NCBI RefSeq assembly: GCF_963583255.1
Contig: NC_084803.1
Coordinates: 14,187,032 to 14,251,031 of the forward strand
Direction of reading: 5' to 3'
DNA length: 64,000 nt
Source of the DNA: Pyrus communis
Taxonomy: Eukaryota > Streptophyta > Magnoliopsida > Rosales > Rosaceae
Position 1 is the first letter of the stretch. Each line of letters starts with the position of its first letter. Below are positions 35,515 through 47,951 of the stretch, piece after piece. The translations under genes and the position numbers were made by a program. The notes below the pieces were generated by a model. It saw nothing but the letters and a program-made list of their open reading frames with translations, was not told the DNA's origin and did no database searches.

Positions 35515-37089
35515 CAAAGTTTAGATTTTTCTTAATAATTTTGTGTTATGTGATCAGTTTAGTACTAGCTAGCTTGATGATCTAAGTAGCAAGGGTTAGA
35601 TTAGGGCCATTAGCTAGGGTTTCTATCTTTTTTTTTTGGTCAATTAGCTAGGGTTTCTATCAGTGTAGTCGGTGTTCAAAGGCACTGCCTCTTTATTTTG
35701 CAAATATAAAAATTTTATTTCTTTTAATTTATATTCTTCATTTTCTTCTGTCTCAATTATATATACATTTTAGTAATTTAAATCTCAAAGCATGATAAAC
35801 TCTGTTGTACGTGCCTATATATTGTTGAAGGATGACATTTTTTAAGTTTCAATAATAATCAATTTAAGTTATTTAACAATTGATTTCCAGTCCTTTAACA
35901 AAACTTGTTAATTTTCTCTCTCTTTATTTGAAAGAGACGATAGAAATTGCATTGATAGAGAGAAAAGCATTACAAAGCAAAGCCGGGGCAAAGAAAACCC
36001 AGCTACAAGCTAATACGGAGCAAATACGGGTCAATTTGTGGTTCGTTTAGTTTTTTGAGATGGGTCTTGATTTCAGTTTCAACTCAAATCTCCAATAAAG
36101 ACTGTCACGAATGAGAACTGTGGTTCGATACCTGCGTTACCTACCAAACCTACATATCTAAGTTCAAACACATTCTAAATCTAGAACCTTTTCAATAACA
36201 AGTACAATTGTACTGCACGTTACAAGTGAATTAGTAACGTCTAACATCATTTTAACAAGTCACATATCATATTACAATCGTAGAATTATATACGTGATTT
36301 CATAATACAGTTTTGTCGGATAGTTGAATTCGGATAGAAGCATGCACGTCAATTGGTAGGTTACCCCTTCACTATCACTACTGCTGGATCCTTTGGATTT
36401 GGATTGAGATATTATATAAGATGCATGACTTGTTTAAAACGTGGGTGCATTTCCTATTTCGAAATTTTATTCTGGAAATTAGAGTGTGTTATACAATGGG
36501 ATAATGCCCTTTTTCAATGGTGGCTCATTCTTCTTTAAACATTAAAAAATAAAATTATAAGTAGTGGACCGACTTGAAGAACGTATTTTTCCTTTTATAT
36601 ATTATGTTAAGAGTTTAAATTCTCATTCTTTTTTATTTAGTTTAATGTAGTAACACCGTTTTTAATGAAAATAAAAATTTAATAGCATAAGTAAGCTGAA
36701 CTAATTGGCTAACAACGCGGTCACTTTTTTACACACGAGTTTCTTTATCAGGAGCCTGAAAGAGTTTAGTATTGCTTTGTAGCATTATATATGAATAAAA
36801 TGCATAATTTTCACTCAATTAACTCAATGAAGAAATACAATAGTCACAAAAATCTATACCATTTATGGGAAATTTCTTTGCACTTATAACATGAAGAATG
36901 AATTCAATCAAGGGGATGGCCGCACAAAAATCGGTTCACCCATAATCCGGGTTTTTAATAAAGCTCCAGAAACAAAAACTGTCCGGGGCTCCGACCCGTT
37001 GAAAAAATTGAATCGTTTTCTTTTTTAATTGACTTTAATTTGTTGCCCTTAAAGAAAAAAAATAATGGTAATTTGCACTCTGTACGTCT
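35515..37089. other. Convergent spacer between the beta-galactosidase and ERF genes
   Basis: It should contain the 3' untranslated regions of both genes. A duplicated phrase 'aattagctagggtttctatc' appears around 35610-35660. The stretch 35920-36010 resembles the 3' end of some retroposon ('attgcattgatagagagaaaagcattacaaag') but is too short to assign. Confidence 0.45.
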
Positions 37090-37713
37090 CTAGAAATTCC
37101 AGAGAAAAGACTCCTCTGCCGGACTGAAAAACTGACCGTCCAGGTTCTCTTCCGCGTAGTAATCAACGTCCGGCGTTGGCACCGCCTCAGCTGGACTGAA
37201 AAATTGATAGTTCATTTCATCAAAACCCGGAAACAACCCGTACTCCGTAGCGTAATTACCCGACCCGAATGTGCTAAAAGGGTCCGAAAACGAATCGTTT
37301 GGAGTCACTAGAAATTCGCTGTCCACGAAGACGGTCCCACTCCCCTCCGACACCGACGGAGACGGGGACTCCGCCTGCAACTCCGACATCGACTGGTGGC
37401 TCCTCGGAAGCTCCGAATTCGCGAACCTTGCCGCCTCGGTCTGGATCTCGGCCGGGCTCAGGGACCTTCCCCCCGAAATCTCAGGCGGGCTGTCGGGGAA
37501 ATTAAACTTGGCGGTGCGACCGCGCAAGCAGAAGAGGGCCGCGTCGAAGGCACGCGCCGCCTTTTCGGGCGCGTCGTAGGATCCCAACCAGATTCTCTCC
37601 CGGCTGTTGGGGAGGCGGATTTCCGACACCCATTTGCCCCACTTGCGCTTGCGGACGCCCTTGTACTTGATGTCGTTTCGCTCGGAGGGCTTCCCGATCG
37701 TCTGCTTCACCAT
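37090..37713 (-). CDS. AP2/ERF transcription factor, DREB-type, ERF017/ERF018 (ORA47)-like
   Basis: Nuclear DNA-binding factor of 207 residues in one exon, as usual for this family. The AP2 domain (about 17-74) begins YKGVRKRKWGKWVSEIRLP, contains the WLGSYDAPEKAARAFDAA helix and ends KFNFPD. The WVSEIR version marks the DREB branch rather than the ERF branch (WAAEIR). After it comes the group-typical SLSPAEIQTEAARFAN segment, then an acidic, S/P-rich C-terminus that repeats QFFSPAE twice and ends ESFLWNF, similar to the ...LILWDF end of ORA47. No EAR repression motif is seen, so activation is more likely. ORA47 in Arabidopsis is jasmonate-inducible and drives jasmonate synthesis genes; transferring that role is inference. 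A TATA box and two G-boxes lie upstream. The coding part is GC-rich relative to its surroundings, common in this family. Confidence 0.92.
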   Translation of the reverse strand: MVKQTIGKPSERNDIKYKGVRKRKWGKWVSEIRLPNSRERIWLGSYDAPEKAARAFDAALFCLRGRTAKFNFPDSPPEISGGRSLSPAEIQTEAARFANSELPRSHQSMSELQAESPSPSVSEGSGTVFVDSEFLVTPNDSFSDPFSTFGSGNYATEYGLFPGFDEMNYQFFSPAEAVPTPDVDYYAEENLDGQFFSPAEESFLWNF

Positions 37714-37865
37714 GGACCACGAGGACGACGTATTAAAGATTTAGGAGGAGTGGATTGACTTGTAGTGGGAAGTGCTTTTGCGACAAGTGATTGTTCGTTC
37801 TTGAGGGTTGATTTTGTTGTAGTTGGGGTTTAAGGAATTTGTTAAGGAATTTGCGGCTGGTCAGT

Positions 37866-37873
37866 ATATATAT
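37866..37873 (-). promoter_or_regulatory. TATA box of the ERF gene
   Basis: TATATATA (read leftward) is 152 bases upstream of the start codon and in the expected position for a leader of about 120 bases. Confidence 0.6.
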
Positions 37874-37984
37874 GTGGGGGAGTGGGGGGAGTGGGAAGAG
37901 AGTTGACTGTTTTAGCGCGTCCGGATCGCTTTGAAGGACAACTGGCGGCTTCAGAGAGTGGTGGTACGAATTTTTACGCGGGGG

Positions 37985-38043
37985 TAGAGAGATGGGTTTG
38001 GATGCACGTGTGTTAGAGAGATGGGTTTGGATGCACGTGTGTT
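37985..38043. promoter_or_regulatory. Tandemly duplicated 29 bp promoter module with G-boxes
   Basis: Two identical 29 bp units ('tagagagatgggtttggatg' then CACGTGTGT) lie directly in tandem about 115-175 bases beyond the ERF TATA box. Each has one CACGTG G-box, at 38005-38010 and 38034-38039. In ORA47-type genes G-boxes bind MYC2; here that is inferred. Confidence 0.75.
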
Positions 38044-38079
38044 ATTTGTTCCTCGTGCACTTCCATTTCCAATTTCCCA

Positions 38080-38095
38080 CCCCCCCCCCCCCCCC
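38080..38095. repeat. Poly(C) run of 16 bases
   Basis: A homopolymer C run in the distal ERF promoter, followed by 'aaacaccccctcctctc'. It may vary in length between individuals. Confidence 0.85.
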
Positions 38096-38099
38096 AAAC

Positions 38100-39479
38100 A
38101 CCCCCTCCTCTCTTCTTTTTTTCCCTTGGGAAAATAATACAAAATCAGGAAAAAGAAAGGTTGGTTACCAAATTAGGCAAATGCCTTACTTGGCAAAATT
38201 CCCATTTATTATTATTATTGGTGAATATCAATTATTGTCATTGTATCTTCCTATTCACACTCGTTTATTTAACAAAATTTAATCAGATCAATTAATCCTA
38301 CTAATTTATATAATTTTTTTTTATTTTTACATGTTTGACTATTGATTTCAAGAGAAAACTTACACTTTTTAAATCTTTTATGCGTAAGTAAAAACATGGA
38401 AGGGTAAAAGAATGAAATATTTCTCTTCCCATATTTTCATATTTTAGTAGACGCACATAACTCAAGAATCAAAATAATTCAAATTCCTCTTATTTGTAAG
38501 TAAGCACTCCTTAGTGCCTACAATTGAATTTGATTGTTGTCGACGGACTAATTAGATTGAATTGCAATAGTTTTCATAACATGCGATCTTTGACCGAACA
38601 TAGGTCCCAAGTTAAGAGTAACGCGAGCTGAGCACCAAGGTCTTGAGTTTGTGCCCCAAGTCTTGAGTTGGAGCTTAGTAATTGAGATTCATTATCATAT
38701 GTTTTCTAAGGATTCATAATTTGATGAAATTTAATACTACAATTTATTAGTATTTACCTTCACTTGTAAGTGAGTGTTGTTAGATTCGACTCTCGTTAAT
38801 GATGAGTTATCTAGGTAACCCACAAGATTGCAAAATGATTGAATTATAGTTCATTTTTAGTACCAAACATAGATTACATTGAATTAATCTCATCACATGT
38901 ATGATTTATACTATACTTATTTTACCCGTCAAGATCTAGGTTTGAGTTGTAAATTCAGAGTTCAAAAGTGGTACTGGTTCCACAATCCTAAACTTTGAAC
39001 TTGAGATTCTAAACTCCTTGTTTATATTTCAAATATGAGTTTTTTGAGTTTTTTCTCATCATTTCTATGTTCGAGATCCCAAGTCTGAAAGGTTTCCCAA
39101 ATAATGAGTCAAAAGGTTGAATATCTACAATTTTAGAATTGAACTCCGAGGATGAATTCATTTGCGTGGATGAAATGGACGTGCCAAACCAATTCATTTC
39201 ATACTACATTCCTTCAAACCAAACTTTATGTTTTGGTCAATGGACTTCATAACAAATTCAAAAAAGACATCCGTACAAAGATTTTTGCATATGCACGAGC
39301 ATATACAGACATCTCATAAAATAGTAGAAGATATAAACAGAACATAACTTATGCATACAACGCGTGAGTAACGATTCTTGTCTACACTCAAACACATGTA
39401 TTATCTAAGCACCTTTTGTCAAAATTAATCATAAGCTTTCATATAACAGTGAGAGAGAACAAAAAATACTATAAATTGG
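38100..39479. other. Intergenic region, nothing recognised
   Basis: AT-rich, with only short chance frames on both strands. No domain, RNA gene or clear transposon end was seen. Confidence 0.4.
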
Positions 39480-40518
39480 GTTAGGAAAGGGATTCGAAGA
39501 TTCTGATGTGATTATTATATGAAAAGGGAAGGCAATATACTATTAATTAAAAGGGTAAGTTCCTATAGTTTAGAAAGAATAAAGAACAAAGGAACTAGGT
39601 TTTCAGCAGTGCATATATATATGTGTGTGTGTGTGTGTCAACATGCCTCTATTATTAAAATAAGAAGAAGCACGCACATGTTTCTCACTTTGATATGGTG
39701 ACTCAAGATTTAAACAAGCAATGAAGCCCAAAATCGTCATCTAAATATGTACACTCAATTTGAACCTAATAATAAAAAATTAGTCCACGCACTCACTATC
39801 AAATTACTAGGAATTATTCAAACTCAATCGTCAACCCATTACAATCACTCAGATGTAGACACAAATCTTTAAAGAACTAACGATTATTTATAAAAGTGCA
39901 GTCAGACTTATTGATTATATAGCCTATTTGAGATGTTTTTAGGAATGAATTAATAAAAAAAATAAAAATAAAAATAAAAAAACTTTCTTGACCATCAAAT
40001 ACAATTATTGCGATATTTTATGTCATAGAAGCACTTAAAAAAAAGCACAAGCCAAATACTTTTTTAGAAAGGATTTCAAGTTTTTTTTTTATGCTGCTTA
40101 TTATAAAACACACGTTTAATGAAAGTACTTATAAGCTGAAGTGTTTCATACAAAATAACAATTTCACATTGAAAAAGTCAAAGTATCAAGTTCAATGTAT
40201 AATATTGCCAATATCAACTGCTTATCAACAACATATTTAGATTAAATTGAATTAGAATTATCCGCTATGTCAACACGCTTCATTGTTTTGTTTATAATAT
40301 ATATAATTGAGTGCCCAAATGCGTCATCACAAACCTAAGCATATGGAACATCATATTAAAATCAAGATTCAAAAAAGATTCTTTAGACCAAATATATACA
40401 TTTAACAACTAGAATTAGAGTAACAAATTCAACTACGCGTCACCGCTGGACAAACCTGAACTTATATATAACCCACATCCGTGCTGATGCAAGCACCGCT
40501 TACGCCATGCAATATGGG

Positions 40519-40702
40519 GCTCTGCCCTCCCACTTCACGTGTCTTCCTGTTTTGTGTAGTCACGGTTAAGCCACGTTAACATTTTATATTGTTTTTTTAT
40601 ATAGATAATAAGACAAAAATAAATAGTAATATAAAATGTTGACGTGACTTAACCGTTATCACACAAACAGGAGAGCACGGAAAGTGAAAGGGCAGAGAAT
40701 CT
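40519..40702. mobile_element. MITE inserted only in duplication copy A
   Basis: The arms are inverted copies: 'ctctgccctcccacttcacgtgtcttcctg...ccacgttaacattttatatt' on the left and its reverse complement on the right, with a loop of about 35 AT-rich bases. The matching point in copy B (about 45370-45385) has no such insert, so it came after the duplication (or was lost from B). Target duplication not resolved. Confidence 0.75.
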
Positions 40703-40733
40703 GCCTCCCTTTGGAATTGCGTCATATAGGGCT

Positions 40734-40828
40734 AAAACCTCAGCTGATCCGAAGATTCCCAGGTCCAAAACCTCAGCTGGTCCGAAGATTCCCAGGTACA
40801 AAACCTCAGCTGACCCGAAGATTCCCAA
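40734..40828 (+). repeat. 33 bp tandem repeat, three units
   Basis: Units beginning 'aaaacctcagctg' start at 40734, 40767 and 40800. Copy B of the segmental duplication has a single unit, so the array expanded in copy A. Confidence 0.92.
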
Positions 40829-40850
40829 CCCCATCCATGATGCATGTCTC

Positions 40851-41160
40851 TTCACTGTGCTTTGTCTCCTTCTAATCTCTCCACTTACGGGTCTTAATTT
40901 GTTCATATTTTTCTCTTCCATCATCAACGTAAACGTTGATTTTTTTGTTTTTTTTGTTCAAACGTACATGCTGATTTAATTGGCTTCTTTTTTTTTTTTT
41001 TCCTTTGCTTTCCAACAAGGGTAGTCCAATTGTCTCTTCATTGTGCTTTGTCTCCTTCTAGTCTCTCCACTTACAGGTCTTAATTTGTTCATATTTTTCT
41101 CTTCCATCATCAACGTAAACGTTGATTTTTTTTTTTCTTCCAACAAGGGTAGTCCAATTA
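40851..41160 (+). repeat. Local direct duplication of about 100 bp
   Basis: 'cactgtgctttgtctccttctaatctctccacttacgggtc...catcatcaacgtaaacgttgattttt' is repeated, slightly changed, from about 41038, together with 'ccaacaagggtagtccaatt'. Copy B has one version. Confidence 0.85.
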
Positions 41161-42310
41161 GCCAGTTTTAGAAGAATTTAATTTCATTACAAGGTAATAT
41201 CTCAATTCAATCACGCGCGCATTGTTATCCAAGAAAATTAAAACATTGTAGTATGCATGTAGTTGACTTTGAACCCCTTATATCTTCCCCAACACAGTTA
41301 GTTTCTCGTATAGGTAACTATTTGTTTTTTTCGTTTTTCATTTCTTCTGCTTGGGATGTGATGAAAGTATATGAGAGAAATGAGAGATGAAAATGGATGA
41401 GAAAGAGGGGAAGAAATAAATGAAAACAAAATCTTAAAAGTAAAAGCAACTCAAAATATATTTTCATTTTGGTTTTTAAAGTTCGTTATGTGTCCTTTTT
41501 TTTACATGTCTATAACCATTCGTTATTCATCCATTATTTTTCTTTTGTATTCTCCTCTATTATTAAAAAACAATTAAAATGATTATGATATGATCCGTTT
41601 AGTTGGTCCTCACTTCGCACATTTTCTTGCCGGTCATATAGATGACTGAATTTGAGGTTTGTAGAACGTTAGAAATCTGATCAATAAGGAAGTTATATTG
41701 ACAATCAATATTGTGGGAAACTAAATTGAGAGTCAACTAGCTAATTAGGAATCTGGATCCTCTTTGTGAGGATCCTGAAGATCCATGAATCGTGTTCGTT
41801 TATCGTACATCGTATGGTCAGAAATCATTTTAAATATTTTTATTTAAAATTAAACACAAATAGTACCTGATAAAAACTGACCGTATAATTATGATGAACA
41901 GACACAATTCATGAATTTTCAAAATCCTTATCAAAATGATCTAGAGGGGATCCTGTTGGGCTAAGTAGCACCCGATTCATGAATTCATGATCACCTAACT
42001 CCTTAAGCCGCCCACCTGGAATTAATCTATATCCCGGGGTGTGACTAGGATGCAACTACCTGCAAGTCATGTGTCAAAAGATTTTAGAGAAATGCGCTAC
42101 AGTTCTTAATTAATTACACTTATTTTATTACTCCAATTTGTATCTAATTATTTGCACAACAAGATAGGTGTAAGAGTTTGTCACAAGCAGCCTCGTTTTG
42201 ACTACAAGAGCAAACATACATTATAAGTCATGTTTAAGTTTTTAATTGTTTGATGTGGGATTTTTATATTTTTTTTTCGTGGTCCTTGTGATAATAAATT
42301 ACTTTTGAAT

Positions 42311-42929
42311 TGTATTAAACCAACCATCAACAACCACATCATTTTATTTATTAAATTTAGTTCAAAGATTTGGTCTCCCTTAACATTACCCAAATGAAAA
42401 ACCCATAGTTCTCCCTCAACCCTATTTTTCCTCGTCCTCCCACCCGAAATCCAAGGCTGTGTCTTCCCCATCTCCTCCGCCCAAATCCAAAACTTCCCTT
42501 CGCATCTCCCCTTCAACAATTAATATCATTTGTTCCTACAAAATCAAAATTAATTAATAGAACAATTCACTATTGTGCAGCCATTTAATCCCATATTTTT
42601 TATATTGGAAAATATTAACATTTAGATTTATTTTACTATTTGAATTTTGACCCAACTTGTTAGAGTTAAGTTTTTGTTTTCTTGCTTATTAGGGGATTAT
42701 ATAGGTATTATAAATAGTGCTTCGTTATTCAATAGAGAATAAGTTAGTCAAAATGTAGTCATGAGTTTGTAAATTGTAATTATTCCAACAATTTTGTTTA
42801 TTCCTTATCGTTAATAAAATAAGGTTCATATTTCGTTTGTTCATCCGTTTATTATATCCGAGCAAGTTTCATCATTGAGAGTTTGATCTGCTTTTGTTCG
42901 TATCAATCTGTCTATTTGTCATTGTTAAG
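42311..42929. other. Spacer after duplication copy A
   Basis: AT-rich. A minus-strand frame of 105 codons (42202-42519) spans the duplication edge and shows no domain. Nothing else recognised. Confidence 0.4.
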
Positions 42930-43080
42930 TTTTGTCTTAAAATGTGGTTTTTAACGAAAAACCATATTTTTACACTAAAAAATCAATCCTGGTACTATTC
43001 ACTTTACTCTTTATTTTGCCATTATCATTAAAATTCAAAACTTTCAAACTATTTTTATTAGTTTTCTTTAAAAAATATTG
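42930..43080. repeat. Short dispersed repeat (MITE-like), copy 1
   Basis: It shares 'taacgaaaaac', 'tttttacactaaaaa', 'tcaatcctggtactattcactttac' and 'ttcattagttttctt'-type phrases with 62985-63149. I associate this short repeat with apple/pear sequence, but that is from memory and not checked. Confidence 0.7.
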
Positions 43081-44169
43081 TGGTATCTAAGTCGTACCGT
43101 GGGACCCACATTGCACCGGAGCCGAGCCGGCGCCTAAAGTCTGCACCTTGACCCACCGCGCCAATTCTTGCCTAAAAGCCTAGCACCCATTCTCCGCAAC
43201 CCCTCTGCTTGAATTAAATTGGCCTGCACTCACATTTGCATGAACCGCACCCACCATTGTTTCTGCATCAAATCACCAGCACGCCATTGCCTGGAACCAC
43301 TACTTGCAAATCCAACTATACCCACCGTCCCACTGACTACAGTTGACCTGGTGATAAGTATGAATTGTATGTTGTTCGTTACTGCAGTTAGGAAATAGGT
43401 GTGAAATCCTATCTCCGGATTTCACTATTTCCATTTCGTATTTCGTAATTACGATGCGTTTATATTTTTAGCATGAATTTTTTAGAATTGTTATTAACAC
43501 TCCAAAAATCACATTCTACACTTCTCACAAACGTGAACCCACCGTTCGATTAGTGAAATTTCGTACCCAAACGCGAGTTTTACATTACTGTTTTGAGCTG
43601 CGACTTTTCCGACAATTTTCTCGTCGATTCCAGCCAAGGTTAGACCTCTAACTGCCATAAGTCGGTTACTTGTGTTGAGTAGATATATTTTCATGTCAAG
43701 ATCATTGAATTTGGTGGAGAATGAAGAAGTTATAGAGCTTTGAAAATTACATAATTTTCCCGTGATTATCCCCATATTCCGGAGGCTATGATGGCGGCAA
43801 GCAGCGGCACCGGCGACCAAAGAGACTTAGGAGACAGGGGAATATTCTGCTAAATTCTTAGATATTCCATTAACACCTCAGGTACATTCTGTGATATTCT
43901 GTTAAGTTTAATAGAATATACCGTTCCGGGGACAATTAAAAAATAAACGATTAAGTGTGTGTATGGTAAACATACACTAAAGTTTAGGAAAGTGAGCAAA
44001 AATGCTTCTCATTTTGTAATTTTATTTTTTATTGAGATGAAAACACAAATGGTACATTACGTGTTTTAAAGAAGTGGTGGAAAATTTTATTTTTTAAATT
44101 AATAACTTTTTAGCACACATATCTTAGTATAGTAACATATGATATATCATCCTGTGTAACGAAAAATAT
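43081..44169. other. Spacer with probable LTR-retrotransposon remnant
   Basis: 43100-43830 is richer in GC than its surroundings and carries degenerate frames (for example 43509-43820, minus) of the kind seen in old Gypsy-type LTRs. No retroviral domain is readable and no paired LTR is found, so the class is a weak guess. Confidence 0.3.
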
Positions 44170-47055
44170 CTCCTCATTCTGAAGTGATTATTCTATCTGA
44201 AAAGGAAAGGCAATATAATATACTATTAATTAAAAGAAAAAGTTGAGAAAAGTTTAGTAAGAATTAAGTACAAAGGAACTAGGTTTTCAATAGTGCAAAT
44301 ATATATTATTAAAATAAGAAGAAGCACCGCACGTAATTCTCACTTTGATATTGAGACTCAAGTTTATTAAACAAATAATGAAAAAATGATGGTAGATCTG
44401 AAGAATGAAGTCCAAAACCGTCATCTAAATATGCACATACACACTATTAATAAAATAACATAAAATAAAAAAAATCCACTCACCAACAAATTACTAGAAA
44501 TTATTCAAACTCGATCGCTAACACATTCCAATAATTCAGATTAGAAACTATAGATTGAGTATATACACACATGATACATATGTAGATACAACTCTTAAAA
44601 GAATAATTATTTTTCTAAAATGCAGTCAGACTTATTGACTAAAAATACGATCTATTTGAAATTTTTATGGAATGAAGAAAAACCCCTTCTTGACTATCAA
44701 AACGCTTATTACTATATTTTGTGTGATATAAGCACTTTAAAGGAAACATCCAATACATTTTTGAAAGTACTTCTAAATATTTAAAAAAAAAATAGAAATG
44801 TTTATCGTTACACATAACAAAAGTGCTTATAAACTAAAGCATTTCATACGAAAAACAGTCTCACACTAGTAAAGTCCAAGTATCAAGTTCAACAATATAA
44901 ATAACGTATCAACGATATATTTGCATTTAAATAGAAATTATAATTATCCACTATGTACACATGCTTCATTGTTTGTTTTAAACACTAATAAAATCTATAA
45001 TTCAGACCGTCACTTAGTATTACGGTCTAGTGGTACTCATTTTCACTCATAAATGAGAGATCTTAGATTTGATTTTCACCAAAAACGAATTTGAACCACA
45101 TTATTGCTAGCCCATTATAAGTTTAAGTCTATCTTCACCCCTTATTATATATAATATCGTTTGTTGAAAAACAATAAAAAAAATTTTAAAAAAAAGTTCT
45201 TCATACCAAATATGTACATTTATAGGCTTAGCACGCCAGAAAGTTGATTCAACAACTGGAGTTAGTACAACCAATACAACTTCAACTACGCGTCCCCGCG
45301 GAACAAACCTTTACTTAAATGTATAACCTTCATCCGTGCTGACGCAAGCTCGCTTATGGCATGTGATATTAGGTCTTTGGGATCGCGTCATGTAGGGCTA
45401 AAACCTCAGCTGATCCGAAGATTCCCAACCCCACGCATGAAGCATGTCTCTTCACTGTGCTTTGTCTCCTTCTGGTCTGAATTTGTTCCATTTCTCTCTT
45501 CCATCATCTAGGTAAACATTTGGTTCCATTGGCTTTTTTCTCAACAAGAGTAGTGCAATTTGACAGTTCTAGAAGAACTTAATTTCATTAAGTGGTAATA
45601 CCTCAATTGAATCACTTTGTTATCTAAGAGAGTTAAAACGCATTGATGTGCGTAATTGACTTTGAAAACCACGTATCTTCCTTAACATAGATTATTTCTC
45701 TTATAGGCTGGTTCATAACTATTTGTTTATTGGTTTTTTTTTTTTTTTTTTTGCTTAAGATATGATGAGAGTATATCAGAGAAATGAGAAATGAAAAAAA
45801 AAATGGGAGAGAGAGAAAGAAATAAAAGAAGAATAAATGAAAACAAAATCGCAAAAATAAAAACAACTCAAACCAGATTTTCGTTTTGGTTTTTAATGTT
45901 CATTCTGTGTTTTTCTTTTCACATTTCTTTTACATTTATGTGACCATCCGCTATCGATTATTTTACTTTTGTATTTCTTCTCTATTATTAAAAACAATTA
46001 TATTGACAATCAATAATGGTCAACTAGTTAATTAGTACCCAATTCATGAATTTATGATCATCTGACTCCTTAAGCCGCCCACCTGGAATTAATCTATATC
46101 CCGGGGTGTGACTTGTATGGAACTACGTACCTGCAAGTCATGTGTCAAGATTTTAGAGAAATAAGCTACAGTTCATAGATAATTTACCTTGATTTTTTTT
46201 TTTTTTTTAAATTTGTATCTAATTATTTCCGCAAGGTAGGTGTAAGAGTTTTATTTGACTATAAGTGTAAACATACATTATAGGTCATCTTTAATTTTGT
46301 CAATTTTTTGACATGGGATTCTTATATTCTTTAACAATTAACATGTACGTGCCATATATTCCAGGAAAAAAAACTCAGGATTTCAAAATTGACTGAGTTG
46401 AACTTATGAACTAACAAGTTGAATAAATGCTAAAAGAGAAGAATGATAGATTTAGAGTTAATAAATTAATCTGAATATGTGAAACCATTTTTTTTAATAA
46501 TTTAGAAAGAAAGCATGGAGTTTCAAACTCAGGACGCATGGGTAGAAATCTAATACATTATCCACTAGGATATTGGACTGCATGTAGTAAACCTGTAATT
46601 GGCATTGAATGTGGGAGCGTAAGAGTTGGGCGCTTGAATTCTAGCCTTAATTAATTTAAATTGCGGGTGGGTTATAAAAATAAGGCCAAATTTTTTCGTA
46701 ATCTTTGTGGTGATAAGTTATTTTTGAGTCGACCATCGTAGTAAAAAATTTAATAATTGTATACCTGTGGTGGAGTCCATCAACAATCTTGGTCCAAATC
46801 AAAACATTCACCCCCCAAGTTTGTCAAAAGGTTGCACGTGTCTCTCCCATGCAATGGACAAAAGTGTCCCTTTATACTGACTGCCATAACCAATGACAAA
46901 TCGACACGTGATCATGAAATTTATGTTTGTGCACTATTATTTTGAGAATCTACATGAATGGATTGGAATTCATTTATTTGATGATATGATCAAAGTCTCA
47001 AGGATTGAAATGGCAATAATAATTTACCGAGTTAATTTTGGTTGATTTGCCCCTT
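44170..47055. repeat. Segmental duplication, copy B
   Basis: Direct counterpart of 39480-42310, with many substitutions and small indels. Its last 0.9 kb (46155-47055) was copied again in tandem as copy C. No gene is seen; the short frames (for example 46757-46945) appear in shifted form in copy C and do not stay open, which argues against coding. Confidence 0.85.
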
Positions 47056-47951
47056 AGAGAAATAAGCTACAGTTCATAGTTAATTTACCTTGATTTTTTT
47101 TTTTAAATTTGTATCTAATTATTTCCGCAAGGTAGGTCTAAGAGTTTTATTTGACTATAAGTGTAAACATACATTATAGGTCATATTTAATTTTGTCAAT
47201 TTTCTGACGTGGGATTCTTATATTCTTTAATAATTAACATGTACGTGCCATATATTCCAGGAAAAAGAACTCAGGATTTCAAAACTGACTGAGTTGAACT
47301 TATGAACTAACGAGTTGAATAAATGCTAAAAGAGAAGAATGATAGATTTAGAGTTAATAAATTAATCCGAATATGTGAAACCATTTTTTTTTAATAATTT
47401 AGAAAGAAAGCATGGAGTTTCAAACTCAGGATGTATGGGTAGAAATCTAACACACTATCCACTTGGATATTGGACTGCATGTAGTAAACCTGTAATTGGC
47501 ATTGAATGTGGGAACGTAAGAGTTGGGAGCTTGAATTCTAGCCTTAATTAATTTAAATTGCGGGTGGGTTATAAAAATAGGCCAAAATTTTTCGTAATCT
47601 CTGTGGTGATAAGTTATTTTTGAGTCGACCCCCGTAGTAAAAAAATTAATAATTGTATACCTATGGTGGGGTCCATCAGCAATCTTTGTCCAAATCAAAA
47701 CATTCACCCCGAAGTTTGTCAAAAGGTTGCACGTGTCTCTCCCATGCAATGGACAAAAGTGTCCCTTTATACTGACTGCCATAACCAATGACAAATCGGC
47801 ACGTGATCATGAAATTTATGTTTGTGCACTATTGTTTTGAGAATCTACATGAATGGATTGGAATTCATTTGTTTGATGATATGATTAAAGTCTCTAGGAT
47901 CGAAATGACAATAATAATTTACCGAGTTAATTTTGGTTGATTTGCCCCTTA
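47056..47951. repeat. Recent tandem copy C of the end of copy B
   Basis: It begins at 'agagaaataagctacagttcatag' (also at 46155) and ends at 'ggttgatttgcccctta' (also ending at 47055). Only scattered differences separate the two, so it is much younger than the A/B duplication. Both copies contain CACGTG cores in 'gcacgtgtctctccc' and 'cacgtgatcatgaaattt', about 0.7 kb upstream of CPN20. Confidence 0.92.

Larger units (their letters stand above)
39480..42310. repeat. Segmental duplication, copy A
   Basis: This block aligns in the same orientation with 44170-47055. Shared anchors include 'aaaggcaatata...ctattaattaaaag' with 'acaaaggaactaggttttca' (39520-39610 and 44210-44290), 'aaaacctcagctgatccgaagattccca' (from 40734 and about 45401), and 'ctccttaagccgcccacctggaattaatctatatcccggg' (about 42000 and 46067). 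Copy A has a MITE and a tandem expansion that B lacks, and a (GT)n microsatellite at 39618-39639. No gene is seen in it. Confidence 0.85.

Noticed and set aside
35920..36010. 3' end of a LINE-type retrotransposon
   Set aside because: The resemblance rests on a short phrase only; no reverse transcriptase, poly(A) tail or target duplication was found.
37271..37758. Plus-strand frames opposite the ERF gene
   Set aside because: The GC-rich coding sequence leaves complementary frames open; the AP2 domain on the minus strand is decisive.
43509..43820. 103-codon minus-strand gene
   Set aside because: No domain, no supporting splice structure, and composition suggests a worn LTR fragment.
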